A stretch of DNA of 64,000 nucleotides from Whitmania pigra (GCA_021613335.1 JAJTWR010000329.1:519001-583000), one strand, 5' to 3'. Shown: positions 33,395 through 46,025, counted from the stretch's first letter. Made by a program: numbers and translations. The notes: generated from the sequence alone by a model not told the origin.

Positions 33395-34886
33395 GGATTC
33401 CACATTTTTCAGGATCCTCGCGTCTGAGGCAACCTGTTTAATAATTTAGTGAGATTTCGTTAACGTTGCAGTGGAATACTGGATGGTTGCAGTTATTAAT
33501 GATTATTTAGCTGTTGATTTTTAAGACTTTACGATTTATTCGAGGAATAAGCCGGGATGATTTGTAGTTTAAACGACTTAAATTGCAGCTAAAAGCTCTT
33601 AAATGCCAAAGATTTCCTTCTCAATAAAGCTCGATTTTGACCTTAAGAACTCATAAAGAAGTACATAAGTACATCAACAAGTACGAATACTGAATATAAA
33701 CTGTGTTTGCTTGATTAAATTTTATTTTAAGATCTGACTTTTTGATGGTTGTGGAATTTTTTGTGCCTCCCACGAGAGATTTCTAAAATAAAAGTGACGT
33801 ATTTTTAATTGACAAAATGTTCCCTTTTAAACTGGGAATGTTTATTGTAATTTAACTTTGACTAGTGAATATTTGAAATGTAATTGTAAATCAATTCTAG
33901 GTCTGCGATTAGATATTATGCGGGAATGCAATTTTTGCTCGTCGCAAAACTTCAGTCGGCATGAAAAAGCAGAACACATGGTGCAGAATAAGTTCTGAAT
34001 TTTCAACGAATGTGAGTCTCTTTCAATTGGGAAGGAATTTGTTGATTTTATTAAAACCATCAATAACTCGGTTCAACGGTTGGGTCAACAATATTAACAT
34101 TTTATTAAATTATTATAAAAACATAACGCTTTATTAAAAATGGTTCATAATAATTTTTATTATTTCTTCAAAAATAATCACTCGAAGAAATGCGAGCAAT
34201 AAATTTCAGACTAAGAAGTGCTCTAACAAAAAGCAACAAGTGTAGTAAAAATATGCATAGTTATTCCATCCACGTGACAACTTGCTGAAGAAGAGATAGC
34301 GCGTAACAGGGGATGAATTACAGCTCAGATGATCCCGTATCCTTGTGGAAGAGAGTCGCTAATCCCGAGAAATATATGCCCTGAGTAATGGCAGATATCT
34401 GGGAAAATGTTTCCAAAACACAACACGAAGTCTGGAAAGGAGGAAGATTCGAATGAGAGAAAATAAGGAGGAGGAAGGCCATTTCAGAGTTCTTCGGAAG
34501 AGGAATGGAGTGGATGGAAAGGAAATGAGGACAAGAGGTGATGGTTGTCTTGCTAAAAACTTAGCCATTCCTTTTTTTTTATAAGGAAACCTCATCCGCG
34601 CATCACATCCAATTGCATTGTCATTGGTGCGGTTCAATTTAATTTGGAAAAAAATGATTTTCAAAATGTTTTCATCCATAATTTAATTAATAATATTTAA
34701 AAATTTTTAACATTTAAACTTTCTTTAATGCTTGAAAATATTAGTAGGGTGGAGAAAGTGCCCCATGCAGTCAAATGAAACTCTAGCGGGTGAAAGTTCA
34801 TCACCCTCACGTGTGGCTGGACAGGTCAAAAGTCATGCGTGATGTTAAATTTTATGAATTTAAAGATATTATTCGTCTCAAATTAT
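33395..34886. other. Intergenic, no gene recognised
   Basis: 5' flank of the CUB gene. A minus-strand frame at 34359-34679 has no domain and is judged chance. The rest is AT-rich and unique. Confidence 0.45.
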
Positions 34887-35165
34887 TTATAATATAAAAT
34901 GTAAACCTAACAGTAGTTAGAATTCTTGTGAAATAATTTCACCTAACGTTTAGTTTTAACGTTAATAACGTTAACGTTTACTCACTAAATTAATTAATTA
35001 CTACATTTGATATATATAATTTATAATATAAAATGTAATAATATAAAATGTAAACCTAACACTAGTTAGATGTTTAAAATTCTTGTAAAATGATTTCACC
35101 TAACGTTTAGGTTTAACGTTAATAACGTTAACGTTTATTAAATAAATTAATTAATTACTACATTT
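34887..35165. repeat. Tandem duplication, about 135-bp unit, two copies
   Basis: Both copies share AAAATGTAAACCTAACA, TTTCACCTAACGTTTAG, AACGTTAATAACGTTAACGT and TTAATTAATTACTACATTTGA, with small indels. The AACGTTAATAACGTTAACGT core is itself palindromic. Confidence 0.85.
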
Positions 35166-35699
35166 GACCGACAACTAATTAATTTGTAAAAACCGCATTT
35201 TTAGAATGTATTTTTAATTTTAAAAATTTAAAATAAACTAGTGAGAATTCGCCAAAATGTCTGGAGAGAGTTGAATGAAAGTAAAACATGTAAGAATTGA
35301 AGCAACTGGACCTTGGAAGCATCACAAATGACTCTCGAGTGAATAAATACTCATCAATCTTTTCATGCCTACAACCGGCCATGTTGTTTCAATTTAAAAA
35401 TTTCAATAATAATAATTTTAATAATATTGATAATTATAATAATATTATTATTATTATTCGTAATAAATCTCATAAATCTAGCTATATTTACGGCACTATA
35501 TAAATGTTCTATTAATTACAGTTATTGTTCATTAACACAATCACTATTGTTATCATTATCATCATTATTATTGTTGTTGTTGTCGTTCTTGCTATCGCTA
35601 TTATTATGATTACGATATTGTTATTATTATTAATTTCGTTAGCCAGGCAATGTTATCACATTAGTTTGAAATTATAGAATTAAATGCATTAACAATTTT

Positions 35700-35926
35700 T
35701 TAACACCTGGATGCCTAAGGGGGGTACAAGTGTACCCAAAGTTTCTTTTTTCGAAATCCTAGAATCACTTTTTGAAATTTTGTCATAAATATTTGTGAGA
35801 ATTATCTTTAATATGTGTGTCATAATACCATGTAAATATTTTTTTATAATGTTGAAAAGCCTCTTTTTGCACGAAAGATCAAAAGACGTGGGGTTCATTT
35901 GTACCCTCGTTAGGCAATTTATTTAA
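35700..35926. mobile_element. piggyBac-like MITE
   Basis: About 227 bp bounded by TTAA on both sides. Reading inwards, the left end has GATGCCTAAGGGGGGTACAA and the right has TTGCCTAACGAGGGTACAA, both followed by (G/A)TG(T/A)ACCC. Inverted ends with a GGGTACAAxTGxACCC core and TTAA targets are typical of piggyBac-type elements. There is no transposase frame. Whether the outer bases belong to the element is uncertain. Confidence 0.5.
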
Positions 35927-36124
35927 TAAACGTTAACGTAATTACGGTCATATTCACAAACGTTAATTTTTAGTAGCAATACATATAACATATAACACAT
36001 ATGTAGGGTCTGACCAATTCAGACCGGTATCACCACTGAATGTAAAGGGTAAAATATTTTTGTCCATCGTGGCATCGAGGCTCACAAAGTTCGTGATTGT
36101 CTAAACCTTGCGTGGACGTTTCAG

Positions 36125-36720
36125 TCCAAAATGGAGACATTCCAAGTGAACCCAGTTGTATCGAACATAAGCACTTGATGATTTAGGAAGCTATCCAAAG
36201 GGTTAGGAGAAACCTTCTGAGTCTGTACGTCGTGTGGATGAACCTAGCGAACGCATGCGGGTCAGTGCCACACAAGCTCCTGTGGAAAACATTGGAGGCC
36301 CATCATGTGCCTCAGCCCGTTATTCACATTCTTCAGGAATACTTTAACGGGTTCAGGATGCGGTTTTCCACCAAGACGTACACTGCAAGGTGGGTGCCTC
36401 TAGAGGTTGGAATAGCTGTGGGGTGCACAATTTCTCTTTCCTTAATCGTACTGGCGATGCAGATCCTACTCGGGTCTCGTATTCCAGAAGCGCACATTGG
36501 TAAAAGTGTTAGCATGTCTCCAATAAAAGCATTCATGTATGACACTAACATAAACAGGAAGGTTTTTTCAAATACCCTAGACAAATTGGGCGGCCTGCTA
36601 ATAAGGTGTGGAATGGGTTTTAAGAGTACGAAATCCAGGAAATTTGCTATGGTTAGTGAGAAATTCTTCGAGGTGGCATTGTCGGAAAGAATTGGCCAAT
36701 GGGCTCGCAAAGTACTATAG
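36125..36720 (+). pseudogene. LINE-type reverse transcriptase relic
   Basis: The frame from about 36140 has an in-frame TAG at about 36184, then continues from 36232 to the stop at 36720. It contains LANACGSVPHKLLWKTLEA, VPQPVIHILQEYFNGFRMRF and VGIAVGCTISLSLIVLAM, matching the palm region of a reverse-transcriptase family widespread in invertebrates (typical DLANAYGSVPH). The catalytic YADD-like motif is changed to MYDTNI and the first Asp is Asn, so it is inactive. Related sequence seems to continue in shifted frames to about 37035. No target-site duplications or poly(A) tail were seen. Confidence 0.75.
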
Positions 36721-37035
36721 ACTGTGGACCAGTCCATGGTCGAGTAAAGACCCACTGCCGCTTCAAAAAAATTATAAGTCCCAATTTGTTTGTACATGAA
36801 GTGAAGAAGCCATTGAGAGTTTTCATTGCCGCTGTAGGCAACAGGGGTGGATGCAATCGACATAAAAATGCCAAAAGAGCTTCGCATATCTTATGGCAAA
36901 CTTGTTGGGTCTTGAAGGAAAAATCTGAGAAGGGCTTCCGGTTGAACACCTCGAAAACGACAGGAGAACCGAAACATTTGAAGATGGGGAAAACTCTTCC
37001 GATGATCTCTGTCGGAGCTCCAAGGCAGAATATCA

Positions 37036-39148
37036 AGAATCAACATGCTATTATAGCTTATAATATAAATAATATAAATTGTAGGACCCTGTTTTAACCG
37101 TAGAAAAACGAAAACGAAAAATTTCGTGCTATTAGTGTTGCGAAACACTGATTGTTTATTTTAAAACAACTGTAACAAAACACAACCCTTCTGTAAAACA
37201 TTATTCATCACAGCAATTACACTTTTATAAACATTGGTAGATGGCGCTGTGGAATAAATGTTGTGTGAAAACCATGCTATTATATTCTCTCGGCCTAAGC
37301 AGAGTGACATGTAAATTAGTTTTATTAAAAACATTCGGTTGACGCTCAGTAGCAATAAATGTTTTGGGGTAAACTCGTACCACCCGTCAGCTAAAACTGG
37401 AAGTCTTTTTTTACCTCAGGCATTCAGGCATCCAAGGGTTACATTTTAATTACCAGTTATTGCAGACCTATTAAGTGCCTTAGTTACAACAATATTTAGA
37501 ACAACAATGATAATGTGTCAAATGTTTAAAAATGCCATTTTCAACCACTACCAATATCCTCATCATCGTCCCCATTGTCGTCGTCATCATCGTAATCACA
37601 ACCATCATCATCGTCATCATCATCATCAAGATCATCATCATCATCATCATCTATCACCATCATCGTCATCATCATCATCATCTTCGCCATCATTAGAGGG
37701 AATCGGTTGTCAACGGAGATGACGGAGCGTTTTCCAGCATAATTTAATGTCATAATTTCCAGTCCCCCCACCTTCCTATTAATTCGGTTATGATTTATCC
37801 TCGTTTAGTGTTTAAAATTGCATCGAAGCGAGGTCCCCTTTATTAGCCTCACACTTCCTTCGACCTTCACGATTCCAAGGTCACATGGGCGGACATAAAA
37901 AGTTTAAATTTAGTTCGGAATCAACGAGGCATGGAGAATTCCTTCGGATATTTTGAAAATCTAAAAATAAATCACAGAACGACTGCTATTGGTCGGAGGA
38001 AGAATTGAATTCTACCCCACAACTCGATTTCGTTTCAATCATTTTTGTTGAATTCTCTGCGAAATATTTGCTTCTTTCATTACGTGCTGTTACATCTGAC
38101 AAGCACCTTCGATCAACCACTTTTAATCAACCACTTTCAATCAAACGCCTTCAATCAACCAATTGATCTGCAAATATCAGTGTCCAATCCTTTAGTGCAG
38201 TACTCGAGTGCCTGTGTTGCGTTTGTTGCACTCCCAACAACAACAACAACAACAAGAAGACTACAAACATCGAAGACAAAAAGTCGGACTAAAGGGCATT
38301 AAAAGGACGTGTTTAAAGGAAAGCTTTATTGACGTCGAGTACAAAAACATCGAAATAATGGCGCTGCAAATATCTACTTAATGGAGCAAGAAAACTTAAA
38401 ACCCCGAGGATTCTTGTCGAACAATGGAAATGATCACGGCAATTAACACAGACGTTTTTCCGATTTCCAATAACAAATAAAAATTAAAAAAAAAATTCAA
38501 AATCAGAGAATCATTTGCCTCAATGAAATCAAAAATTGCATTTCTTTGGCCAGATTTGTCAGGAACTTATTAAGAAAAATGGAGCGAATGAGCGGGGTTG
38601 CTTCCCTGGACACACAAACATACATTGGAACATTTCCATGGCATTCGTCTTCATCTCATCCAATAATGGAAATTGACGTCTCCTGATGTTATCAATCATT
38701 TTTAATTTAAAAAACTCTTCTCTTTCAACGCGAACACCGACGAATAAATGTTTAACTTTCATTGCTTTCTGCTCTTTTGTATTCATTATCGTTCAAAATC
38801 TAACTGGTTAATATTTGTAATAACTAACGAATTGTCTGTACAACTTAATGTGGATATATATTTAACTGTACGAGACAATGTTTGGGCAGACATCGTGGGT
38901 CCGCATCATCTTAGAATTTCAAATTTATGAGCGCATTTTTTCCAATGTATTCGTGATTTGTTTGTGGAAAATTCCGGATTGTTCGTACATATATAATCCG
39001 ATGTTCGTGAAATATTGCTTTCAGAAAAGGTGTTGTTTTGCTTAGAGGCGTTTGATGGCAGCACATTACGTGCAACTCTCGACATCACAATCCAAGCCAA
39101 TCAAACTTAACTCCTGCATCTCTTTAAGATCTAAAGGTGTAACAAGGA
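37036..39148. other. Gene-free stretch with (ATC)n tract
   Basis: An interrupted CAT/ATC-GTC repeat lies at about 37558-37695 and gives poly-His/Ser/Asp frames. A short CAA repeat is near 38237. No exons were found. Confidence 0.5.
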
Positions 39149-39151
39149 TGT

Positions 39152-39457
39152 ATGGATGGATGGATGGATGGATGGATGGATGGATGGATGGATGGATGGA
39201 TGGATGGATGGATGGATGGATGGATGGATGGATGGATGGATGGATGGATGGATGGATGGATGGATGGATGGATGGATGGATGGATGGATGGATGGATGGA
39301 TGGATGGATGGATGGATGGATGGATGGATGGATGGATGGATGGATGGATGGATGGATGGATGGATGGATGGATGGATGGATGGATGGATGGATGGATGGA
39401 TGGATGGATGGATGGATGGATGGATGGATGGATGGATGGATGGATGGATGGATGGAT
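39152..39457. repeat. Perfect (GGAT)n tetranucleotide array, about 76 units
   Basis: About 306 bp of uninterrupted TGGA/GGAT repeat. Because four is not a multiple of three, all frames on each strand read as WMDG or SIHP repeats. None is a gene. Confidence 0.97.
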
Positions 39458-41532
39458 AGACGGAGTTGGATGAAGTCTATGCGAAACGTGCTTATTGACT
39501 GATCCGTGAAAATGCTGTTGCCATAACAACCACCGCATCTCCATCACGCCTGTACACTTTATGCAAATTGGAAATGTGGAGAATCTTCCTATATAACTTC
39601 ATTAACACTGTTGATACGTGGAGTGGATGGAAACCACGTTCAACTCCTCCCTCTGCTCCTCCTCCTCCAGGTAACTCCAGAGGCACGTGACTTTTAAAAG
39701 GCAGTTTGGAAAAGTGCAGACAAATGTGACAGCAAGACGTGCAGAAAACGTTCAATTACGATCTATTTTTAGAACCTCATTGAAAATGAAGAAAGCCGAA
39801 CATTTAGTCGAAATGAGGTTTTTTTTTTATTAAAAGCATTGAAGTAATGTCAAAAATCAAATCACGATTTTGAAAAATTTGAGATAAAAATGGCGCCAAC
39901 CTGACGTGATAAAGTTCAAAGGCAGAGACCGATAGACAGCTTCACTCCATCAAGCAATTCGTGCGCTTACACACTTGCGAGTGGCAACTCGATTTTCTGA
40001 GCCATCGTCGGAAATGTTTGTGTTGAGAAGGAGGCGTTGCAGCCTTAAATTGTTCTTCATCGATCGAATGGATGGATCCATGTCATCGCGAGTGACGAAC
40101 TTTTACTCTCGTCAACCACTTCCTAAGCGGGAACCGCCAAATTTTCCAAACGATGCGTCATGCCCGAGGCTCGAAATGATGATTCATGAAAGAATATTTT
40201 ACGATTTTTACTTTCAAAAACAAACTGAAAAATAACTTTAGAAAATAACGAAAACGTTCATTCTTTCTGGTTTGCGTTTGAAACGCTTTTGAAGTTGAGC
40301 AAAATATTTGTAGCCTCTTCGATCATAAACATCTGGTTGGTTGCTGAGGCTTGTGTCGATAGCTTTAATTACCATCTTCATCCAGACACTCAGCAATAGA
40401 ACCAGTCACCTCATTGCGTTCATTTATATATATATAGATATATATTTATATTTATATATATTTTAACCAATATATATAATAAATAAATAGATAATACTAA
40501 TATAGCAGATAGATAAAACTATTATGTGTATATATTGGTTAAAATATGTATAAAACTAGAATTTCTGCCACACAAATTCCACCTTCGGCAGTTTTTTTTG
40601 AAAAAATAATTCTTTGTTGTTCTCTGTTTGTTTCTTGTCTTTTTCTTGGCCTCTGGAAAATGTTTACGGCATAAAAATTGATCGTCTGCTTTTTAACATT
40701 TTAAACCACTTTAAAAGTTAGTTGGGTTCTCAAAAAAATTTCAAAAAATGTCAAGAAAGCCACATTTACATCCTGTTTATAACTTATTCAATACCAAGAA
40801 ACACTTTCTAAGTGGTGCATTCTTGCTCTGGCTTTCGAAAAAAAATTCTCCACAAATAATAATAATCCGTTTTAAGAAGAATTGGAATCTGATGTTCTCT
40901 CTAAAATTTCATTTGGTGATGTAAATTTGTAAATTTGTCTTTGTGAACTTGGCGAATGTTTCTATGTTTCAAGTAAATGCAGGTAAAAATCAATTTTTAG
41001 GGCTATGCCCGGGTTTTAAAACATTTCATTTTTATCTTTTTCATCAGTAAATTTTCAATTAATGAACTTAGCAATAATAAATTGATCCATTAATAAATGA
41101 CTTAGGGGCCCGTGGCCGCTATGCATAGGTGCCAAAATTTCTATCGTCGGCCCTTATTTATGGAACTTTTCAATAAAATCACAAATATCGTCGCAATTCA
41201 GAACGGGTCATATGAAAATATATGAAAAGGATTTGAGAACGTTTAATCAAATGACAACATAAACGACGTAAATGCGTTTAACAAGCTCTTCAAATTCAGT
41301 TTAACCACTCCTACAATTCAATAGCTTCTCGTAATGTAAAGTTATACATTTCTGTAAATGAATATTTTTAGGATATTATTTGATAACACGTTATTATTGC
41401 TATAATTTATTGTTTATATTTATTGTTGTTTATACTTTCATTTCAAGCAAATGTCGGGCAGAAGTACGTTGGAGTTTCAGGTACCTTAAATAATATTTTA
41501 ATCAATATACTAATTTTTGTTGCATTAAATAT
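39458..41532. other. Gene-free stretch, TE-like fragments
   Basis: No gene recognised. It contains an inverted repeat at 40455-40550 and a GC-rich TE-like terminus CTTAGGGGCCCGTGGCCG at about 41100. Confidence 0.4.
40455..40550. repeat. Inverted repeat, 22-bp arms, about 52-bp spacer
   Basis: The arm TATATTTTAACCAATATATA at about 40457 is matched by its reverse complement near 40530 with one or two mismatches. It could form a hairpin and may be a tiny MITE. Confidence 0.7.
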
Positions 41533-41646
41533 ATTAATTAATATTTTAACCAATGTTTTAACTAATGCGTTAATTATTATATTAATTAATATTTTAACCA
41601 ATGTTTTAACTAATGCGTTAATTATTATATTAATTAATATTTTAAC
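41533..41646. repeat. 48-bp tandem repeat, 2.4 identical copies
   Basis: The unit starts ATTAATTAATATTTTAACCA. Copies at 41533-41580 and 41581-41628 are identical as far as I can read, followed by a partial third. The unit length keeps a frame open but no gene is inferred. Confidence 0.93.
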
Positions 41647-42306
41647 ATTTACAAATGAACTTCCCGAGCAGGTGTTTTGTTCTCAACTCTCGACTGATTA
41701 ACACAATGACAATCAGATGACTGCGCAATGTGCAAGCCTCGGTGCTCATGATGACGATAATAATGGTGGTTATGATGACGACGACGATGGTGATGATGAT
41801 GATGAGGAGGAGGAGGAAGAGGAGAAACGAAAGGTGATCATCAGAACATTCCAGCCACAATAACCTCAAATCCCCTGAAACCATCCTGGACATCAATAAA
41901 TAGTTGGAAAAGTTTAAATTAAAAAAAAAATAAACGAATTTATGGTCCAATAAATTGCTTTCAATTACCTCGTACTTCTTATTAATAATTTGTGTCGTTT
42001 ATAATCTATTTCGGTCGCCATGACAACGTTAGAACATTGTATTTCAAGTATTTCAAGCTTAAATAATTGCAAATAAGTAAATGAACAAAAAATTGACAAA
42101 AATGACATTGCTCTCAACAATATCATATTGCTGGTAATATTGTAGTAACTATTAATTATTAATGATTAATAATAATTATAATTACTTCCATACATATAGT
42201 ATAGTTGAATTTTATTACTTCTGGGTGGTAAGTTGATAAATAAGAATTAAGTGAACATGAAATACTCACAAAATTCGTCGTTATTATTATTATTTCTAAT
42301 ACGATT

Positions 42307-42308
<2 letters not shown>

Positions 42309-42392
<84 letters not shown>
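42309..42392. repeat. (ATT)n(ATC)n compound microsatellite
   Basis: About 54 bp of ATT followed by about 30 bp of ATC. Confidence 0.93.
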
Positions 42393-42394
<2 letters not shown>

Positions 42395-44281
42395 TAACGA
42401 TCAATTATTTTAAAAATGTCGGTTAGCAGAGTGATAATAAGATCGTGAGGCCGAAAAGGAGGCGGTGGCATTTAAGGAAATGATAAGGAAGCACGCAAAG
42501 ACATAATGAGATGCAAGGAGAATAATTAAAGGAAAGTTTCCATCTTGTAAACAACTGCGTAAGACAACAATATTACTCGCCAGCGATCGATTTCGACTTG
42601 CTCTTTAATTCAAGCTAATTCATGGTAATTTATGATAATTTATGCTAATTCTCTTCAAATATTCACTTCCGTTTCGCTAAACTTTAGGTTAAATGAGGCT
42701 CTTCTTTATTAATGCAGTTGTTGAAATGTTAGTGTTAAGACTAATTTATGCTAATTTTACTCAGTTATTCAATTCCGTTTCGCTTGACATCAGAATAAAA
42801 TAAAATTCTTTATCGATGGGGTTCTTAAAATCTCGATGTTTGAATCTCTTTGGAATAGTGGGTAATTTATTCTTAATTTTATGAGAATTTCTTGTAAATA
42901 CACAAAGGAATAAATATTAATAAAAGCCGACACTTCATCGCAAGATAGGAGACAGGGTTTCCTTATCGAATGTTGTCGTCATGAAACCTTCGAAGTGATG
43001 TTCTATAAAAAGCAACAAGCAGACCACGTGACTGCAGGGATGAAATTTCTTCTCCTCCCAAAGAGATATAAAAAAGATGCTCACAAGTCGGGGTATCACT
43101 TACAAAAATTCATTACATTATTGAGAGTCAACAAGTGCAAAGTCACAATAGTCAGAGTCCGTTCAATTTTGTAATCTGTTTGCATGGAAATGGGAAAATA
43201 AAAATTTATTATTATTATTAATGTTTAAATTAATGTTATTATTGATGAGAGTATTAATAATGTTAAATAGTATTTGATAATGATATGCTACGATATCATG
43301 ATATCTTATTAATTTATTAAATATTTACTTTTACTGTTTCCACCACTCCAATAAAACATTTCAGACCTGACGTCGCCGATAACTTCTATGTTTATTATTA
43401 TTAACAAAAAATTTCCCATCATAATTATCTTCGTTATCAAAATCATCATTTGTTATTGTCATCATTCGCACCAATATCGCCAGCTTTATGCCAACTCGTT
43501 AATGTTGCAAAAATGTCGTCTTCGTGACAAATACGGATCTAAATTTTTTTTTAATGGGTGCTACTCACAACAAAATCATAAAACATTAACCTGATATTTT
43601 TAATTTACTAAATTACTATTGTTTTATTAACAAATTTGTAATTTTACTTAATTTTGCTTAATTTATTACGGCTATTTTAGTTTGTTTTTTAAAAGTAATT
43701 TGACTATCTTCTGACTGCTTTAGTTTGTTATAGAGCCTTGACCTCGCATAAAATTTAAATAATCGCTGATTGAATTTAAATGTGAATCTAAAATCTTCGC
43801 AACTTGTTAAAAGTCAGAGATGATGACTTATAAGAGGGTCTTTCAAACAAGATTTAGATTTCCAAATGAGTTTAAATCTCGTGTAAAGGATTAAAGGTTG
43901 GACTTCATTTTTATGCGTTTTTAAGAAAAACGAATTTCGAATAAAATTGGGTTTTTTATTTCTTTGCAAAGATGCTATTCAGTACATCAGATGAAAATTG
44001 CAGAAATTCGTTGAATTGCCGATGATTCAAAGGCATCAACGCCACACAACAACAACAACAACAACCGCGCAATATCAGCAAAAATCGGCAATAACTTCTT
44101 CCAGTACAAGGACATACACGGATAGGTAAAAAGGGCACCTGTCAGGACACTTTATCACGAAAATGACGTCACACTCGTTGCCTTCTCTTGATAGCAACCA
44201 GGTAATGACTGGTGTCGACCTCGTTAATCAGGCGAGAATCATCAAATTTAAGATGGAGGGGCTTTAAATCGCCAATGTTGG

Positions 44282-44355
44282 TGATGTAGATGGGTAGATG
44301 GATGGGTGACCCTCAAGTGTGGGTGGGTGACCATCAAAAGTGGGTGTGTGACCAT
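44282..44355. repeat. Short GGGTG-rich minisatellite, about 3 copies
   Basis: Units like GTGGGTGGGTGACCATCAAA repeat three times with variation. The G-run spacing suggests possible G-rich secondary structure. Confidence 0.75.
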
Positions 44356-44415
44356 CGGCTAAACGTTCAATTTATGTCCAGGGACGTTGATGAAAGGCCG
44401 TTTCATTAGATTTAC

Positions 44416-44550
44416 CTTTTTATATCCTGGAAAATCCTCTGCCTCCCCTGATAGCAGCACAGACCCCATAAAGTCTGATGCGACCCATCCATCATCTTTC
44501 AGAATTCTGCTCTTCAAGAAGTTTTCTGCTTTCTTCAAATATTTCTGCCT
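44416..44550 (-). CDS. Orphan internal exon of unknown gene
   Basis: A 135-bp phase-0 exon candidate bounded by an acceptor (CGATTTCAG) and a donor (AAG|GTAAAT). It encodes 45 residues beginning RQKYLKKAENFLKSRILK and ending EDFPGYKK. The middle (SDFMGSVLLS) resembles the type of strand seen in C2 domains (DFMGxVxL), but one strand does not identify a domain. GC content is above the surroundings. I could not find joining exons with confidence; a coding-looking minus-strand stretch at about 44640-44740 might belong to it. Treat as a possible exon only. Confidence 0.35.
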
Positions 44551-46025
44551 CTGAAATCGGTTCATTTAAGAAAGCATGGTTGAACAGATATTAGGAGCCC
44601 AGAAGTCTCTAGGAAAAACAAGCTCTCTCGTCACTAATCGTGTGCGGCAGCGTGTACTGTCCTGATAAATTCTCCCATCAAACAAATGACCCTCCATTTT
44701 TTTGACTTCCTTTTGACGCAGTCTTGCGGAGTCCTGGAATTACTGGGATCATAGGCGAGATGGATTCTGTGCGAAAGAGATGTCTTATTACCGACCCGAG
44801 AAACATTTGAAATCAGTCAGCGTTGAGACAAATGGGCCTCTCCTTTGTCGCTCGTTTCTTCTTATGTTCACAAGCATCGGGTTTCTCTCTCAGAAAGTCA
44901 CGAGCGAAATAAATTTACGAATCTAAAAATTTAAATTGAATTTTTCTTGAAAATAAAGTTCGATTTGAATTCGCCGAATGAATTATTCACAGGTTTTAAA
45001 TTGTTCCAGAAAGCACTTGCAAAGCGATATTTCACAGAAGAATATTTTAAACAGAAAACAAAACGCACAAATCCAAATCGTAAATTTTTATGCGACGTTG
45101 TCATGGTAACGTCGTCAAGTGCGAGTTGATCATTTCGCGCAAATAAAATGGAGAATGGTTCTCTTCTCACATGGAAATAATTTCCATCAAAACAGACGTG
45201 ATGATCTGAATGCCGGCTTGTAATATCCCTCGGAGCCGTTATGCTAAAGACTATGTTAAGCATAAAATGATTATTGTTAATATTAATATTATTATTATTA
45301 TTATTATTAAATTAAATCATTAATAATTAATTAATGATAGTGATAGAATAGTCAGCAATAATTGTAATGGTTGATCATAATTATTAATATTATTTATTAA
45401 AATTATTAGAGAAGCATAATTTCACAGGAACAACATCGTTCCAGGCGAAGGTTAAGCACTCAATTTCTATTCTGTGATGATACAAAGGAGTGATTTGTCT
45501 CGAACGGAATTTCGTCTGCTCTTACTTCTCCATTTACGCGCCTCTCCGCCGAGACGTCCTTGAAAAGTTCTGATGATTGGAATGTGCGAATTGTGCATAA
45601 TGAATAATGTATTTGGTTATTGTTATTATTTTATTTTGCAAAATCGATTATTATTTTTAAAAAAGTCAAGTTGTCAAGTTTCTACTTGTCGATATGTCTC
45701 GATGCTTTAAATTTCCATTACACAACAAGACTGGTGACCACGTGCACATCAAAGGCGACGACAATATAATCACATGACAAATTTCAAAACATTTTAGCAT
45801 TCAAGTGCATTAGATGAAATTCAGTGAGTAATTAAAGTGGTCTGAGAAGAACTTTCAAGCAGAGAAGTGGGTGGGGCAAAGGGATTTAAAGTAATGTAAT
45901 CGTGACTTTTTTTGATTTTCCATCACCAAAGTGTTTTAAGGTAGGTGTCCCTGGCTGTTCTGCCCAGGGGCCAGAAATTTCTGTTGGCGGTTATGTTTCC
46001 AGAATTGTCTGAAGAAAGGACTCAC
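44551..46025. other. Gene-free stretch, no firm gene
   Basis: Several short minus-strand frames (for example 44931-45263) show no domains or paired splice sites. Confidence 0.4.

Larger units (their letters stand above)
41647..44415. other. Gene-free stretch with microsatellites
   Basis: It holds a GAT/GAC/GAG-rich tract (about 41745-41825), an (ATT)n(ATC)n array (42309-42392), a diverged tandem duplication of about 105 bp (about 42636-42845) and a short minisatellite (44282-44355). No exons were identified. Confidence 0.5.

Noticed and set aside
37507..37771. His- and Asp-rich ORFs
   Set aside because: They are translations of an ATC/GAT microsatellite on opposite strands, with no flanking coding signal.
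39052..39547. WMDG and SIHP repeat proteins in five frames
   Set aside because: They come from the 306-bp GGAT array; every frame is open because the unit has no stop codon.
44931..45263. 110-codon minus-strand ORF
   Set aside because: No recognisable motif, and plus-strand frames of similar quality overlap it.
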